A stretch of 22,154 nt of DNA. Source: a virus. The position numbers were made by a program, and so were the translations under genes. The stretch is taken from IMG/VR virus record IMGVR_UViG_3300025425_000184, positions 1-22,154 of that record; one strand, written 5' to 3'. This document shows positions 21,946-22,154 of the stretch, piece by piece (position 1 is the stretch's first letter; each line of letters begins with the position of its first letter). The notes under the pieces were generated by a model that saw only the letters and a list, made by a program, of their open reading frames with translations, was not told the DNA's origin and searched no databases.

Positions 21946-22028
21946 TTTGTTTCGTTTAAATTTCGAGCATTAAAATGACTCGATAACAGCCGCTAAAATA
22001 CATTGAAGAAACGTATTCTAGCTTAGTG

Positions 22029-22145
22029 TTATGGCAAATTAGATTCAGCATCCCACTTAAATCTAATCCACCACCTTCTATTCCAAAAGTCTTGGTGTCT
22101 TTGCCAACCTTTTTTGTATAGTTGCCCCCATTTTCTTTTGGTCAT
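22029..22145 (-). CDS. Trp-rich basic small protein, 38 aa or C-terminal part of a longer gene
   Basis: The ATG at 22145 gives MTKRKWGQLYKKGWQRHQDF followed by WNRRWWIRFKWDAESNLP and a TAA. Six of 38 residues are Trp and the N-terminal two thirds are strongly basic. The frame stays open to the window edge, so the true start could be outside. Unknown function; 83 nt without a clear gene separate it from the 52-aa gene. Confidence 0.45.
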   Translation of the reverse strand: MTKRKWGQLYKKGWQRHQDFWNRRWWIRFKWDAESNLP

Positions 22146-22154
22146 TTGTACTTC

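Noticed and set aside
21946-22028. 15-codon frame (MYFSGCYRVILMLEI) and a TCGAG/CTCGA hairpin
   Set aside because: Too short to support as a gene, and the hairpin has a bulge, a tiny loop and no T-run.
1-22154. Insertion sequence or integrase with attachment sites
   Set aside because: No transposase, recombinase or terminal inverted repeats with target duplications were seen.

Overview
The window is part of the genome of a tailed, probably long-tailed (siphovirus-like) phage or prophage of a Bacteroidota, most likely flavobacterial, host. The host call rests on promoter boxes of the Bacteroidota form TAnnTTTG, on A-rich upstream regions without Shine-Dalgarno sequences, on AT-rich DNA, and on tail and portal proteins that resemble those of Bacteroidota phages. 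No integrase, transposase, lysis gene, tRNA or CRISPR array was found, so lifestyle cannot be decided.

Layout from right to left, the direction in which most genes are read (minus strand). (1) 22145-20284 holds small uncharacterised genes: a Trp-rich peptide, a Cys-rich peptide, a possible winged-helix protein, a 140-aa protein, a candidate structured RNA with its own promoter and terminator, a 72-aa gene behind a duplicated leader, and a 92-aa gene. (2) 20248-9659 is a tight late operon: small and large terminase, candidate tail-completion proteins, several structural or baseplate proteins, a 709-aa tail protein and the tape measure protein. It ends at a bidirectional terminator. (3) 8237-9660 is a cassette of five small genes on the PLUS strand. 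It starts with a ribbon-helix-helix regulator and has its own promoter, a large leader hairpin, and a second internal promoter that is the other copy of the duplicated leader. (4) 8250-5156 is a head module: a ClpP-type prohead protease with a built-in scaffold, the major capsid protein and a probable tail tube protein, closed by a terminator. (5) 5039-1 holds a HeH-like small protein, the portal, a head-tail connector and a large tail fibre with tandem repeats that runs off the left edge.

The genes cover DNA packaging (terminase and portal), capsid building (protease/scaffold and capsid protein), the connector and tail (connector, tail-completion proteins, tube, tape measure, baseplate) and host recognition (fibre). 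The order is unusual: the tail block lies directly behind the terminase, while protease, capsid and portal lie behind the tape measure and are separated from it by an inverted regulatory cassette. The two most promising undescribed elements are the roughly 145-nt RNA candidate at 20987-21130 and the 96-nt leader found at 9296-9391 and again, inverted, at 20891-20986. The leader carries a 16-bp palindrome overlapping a TAnnTTT promoter box and drives two unrelated small genes.
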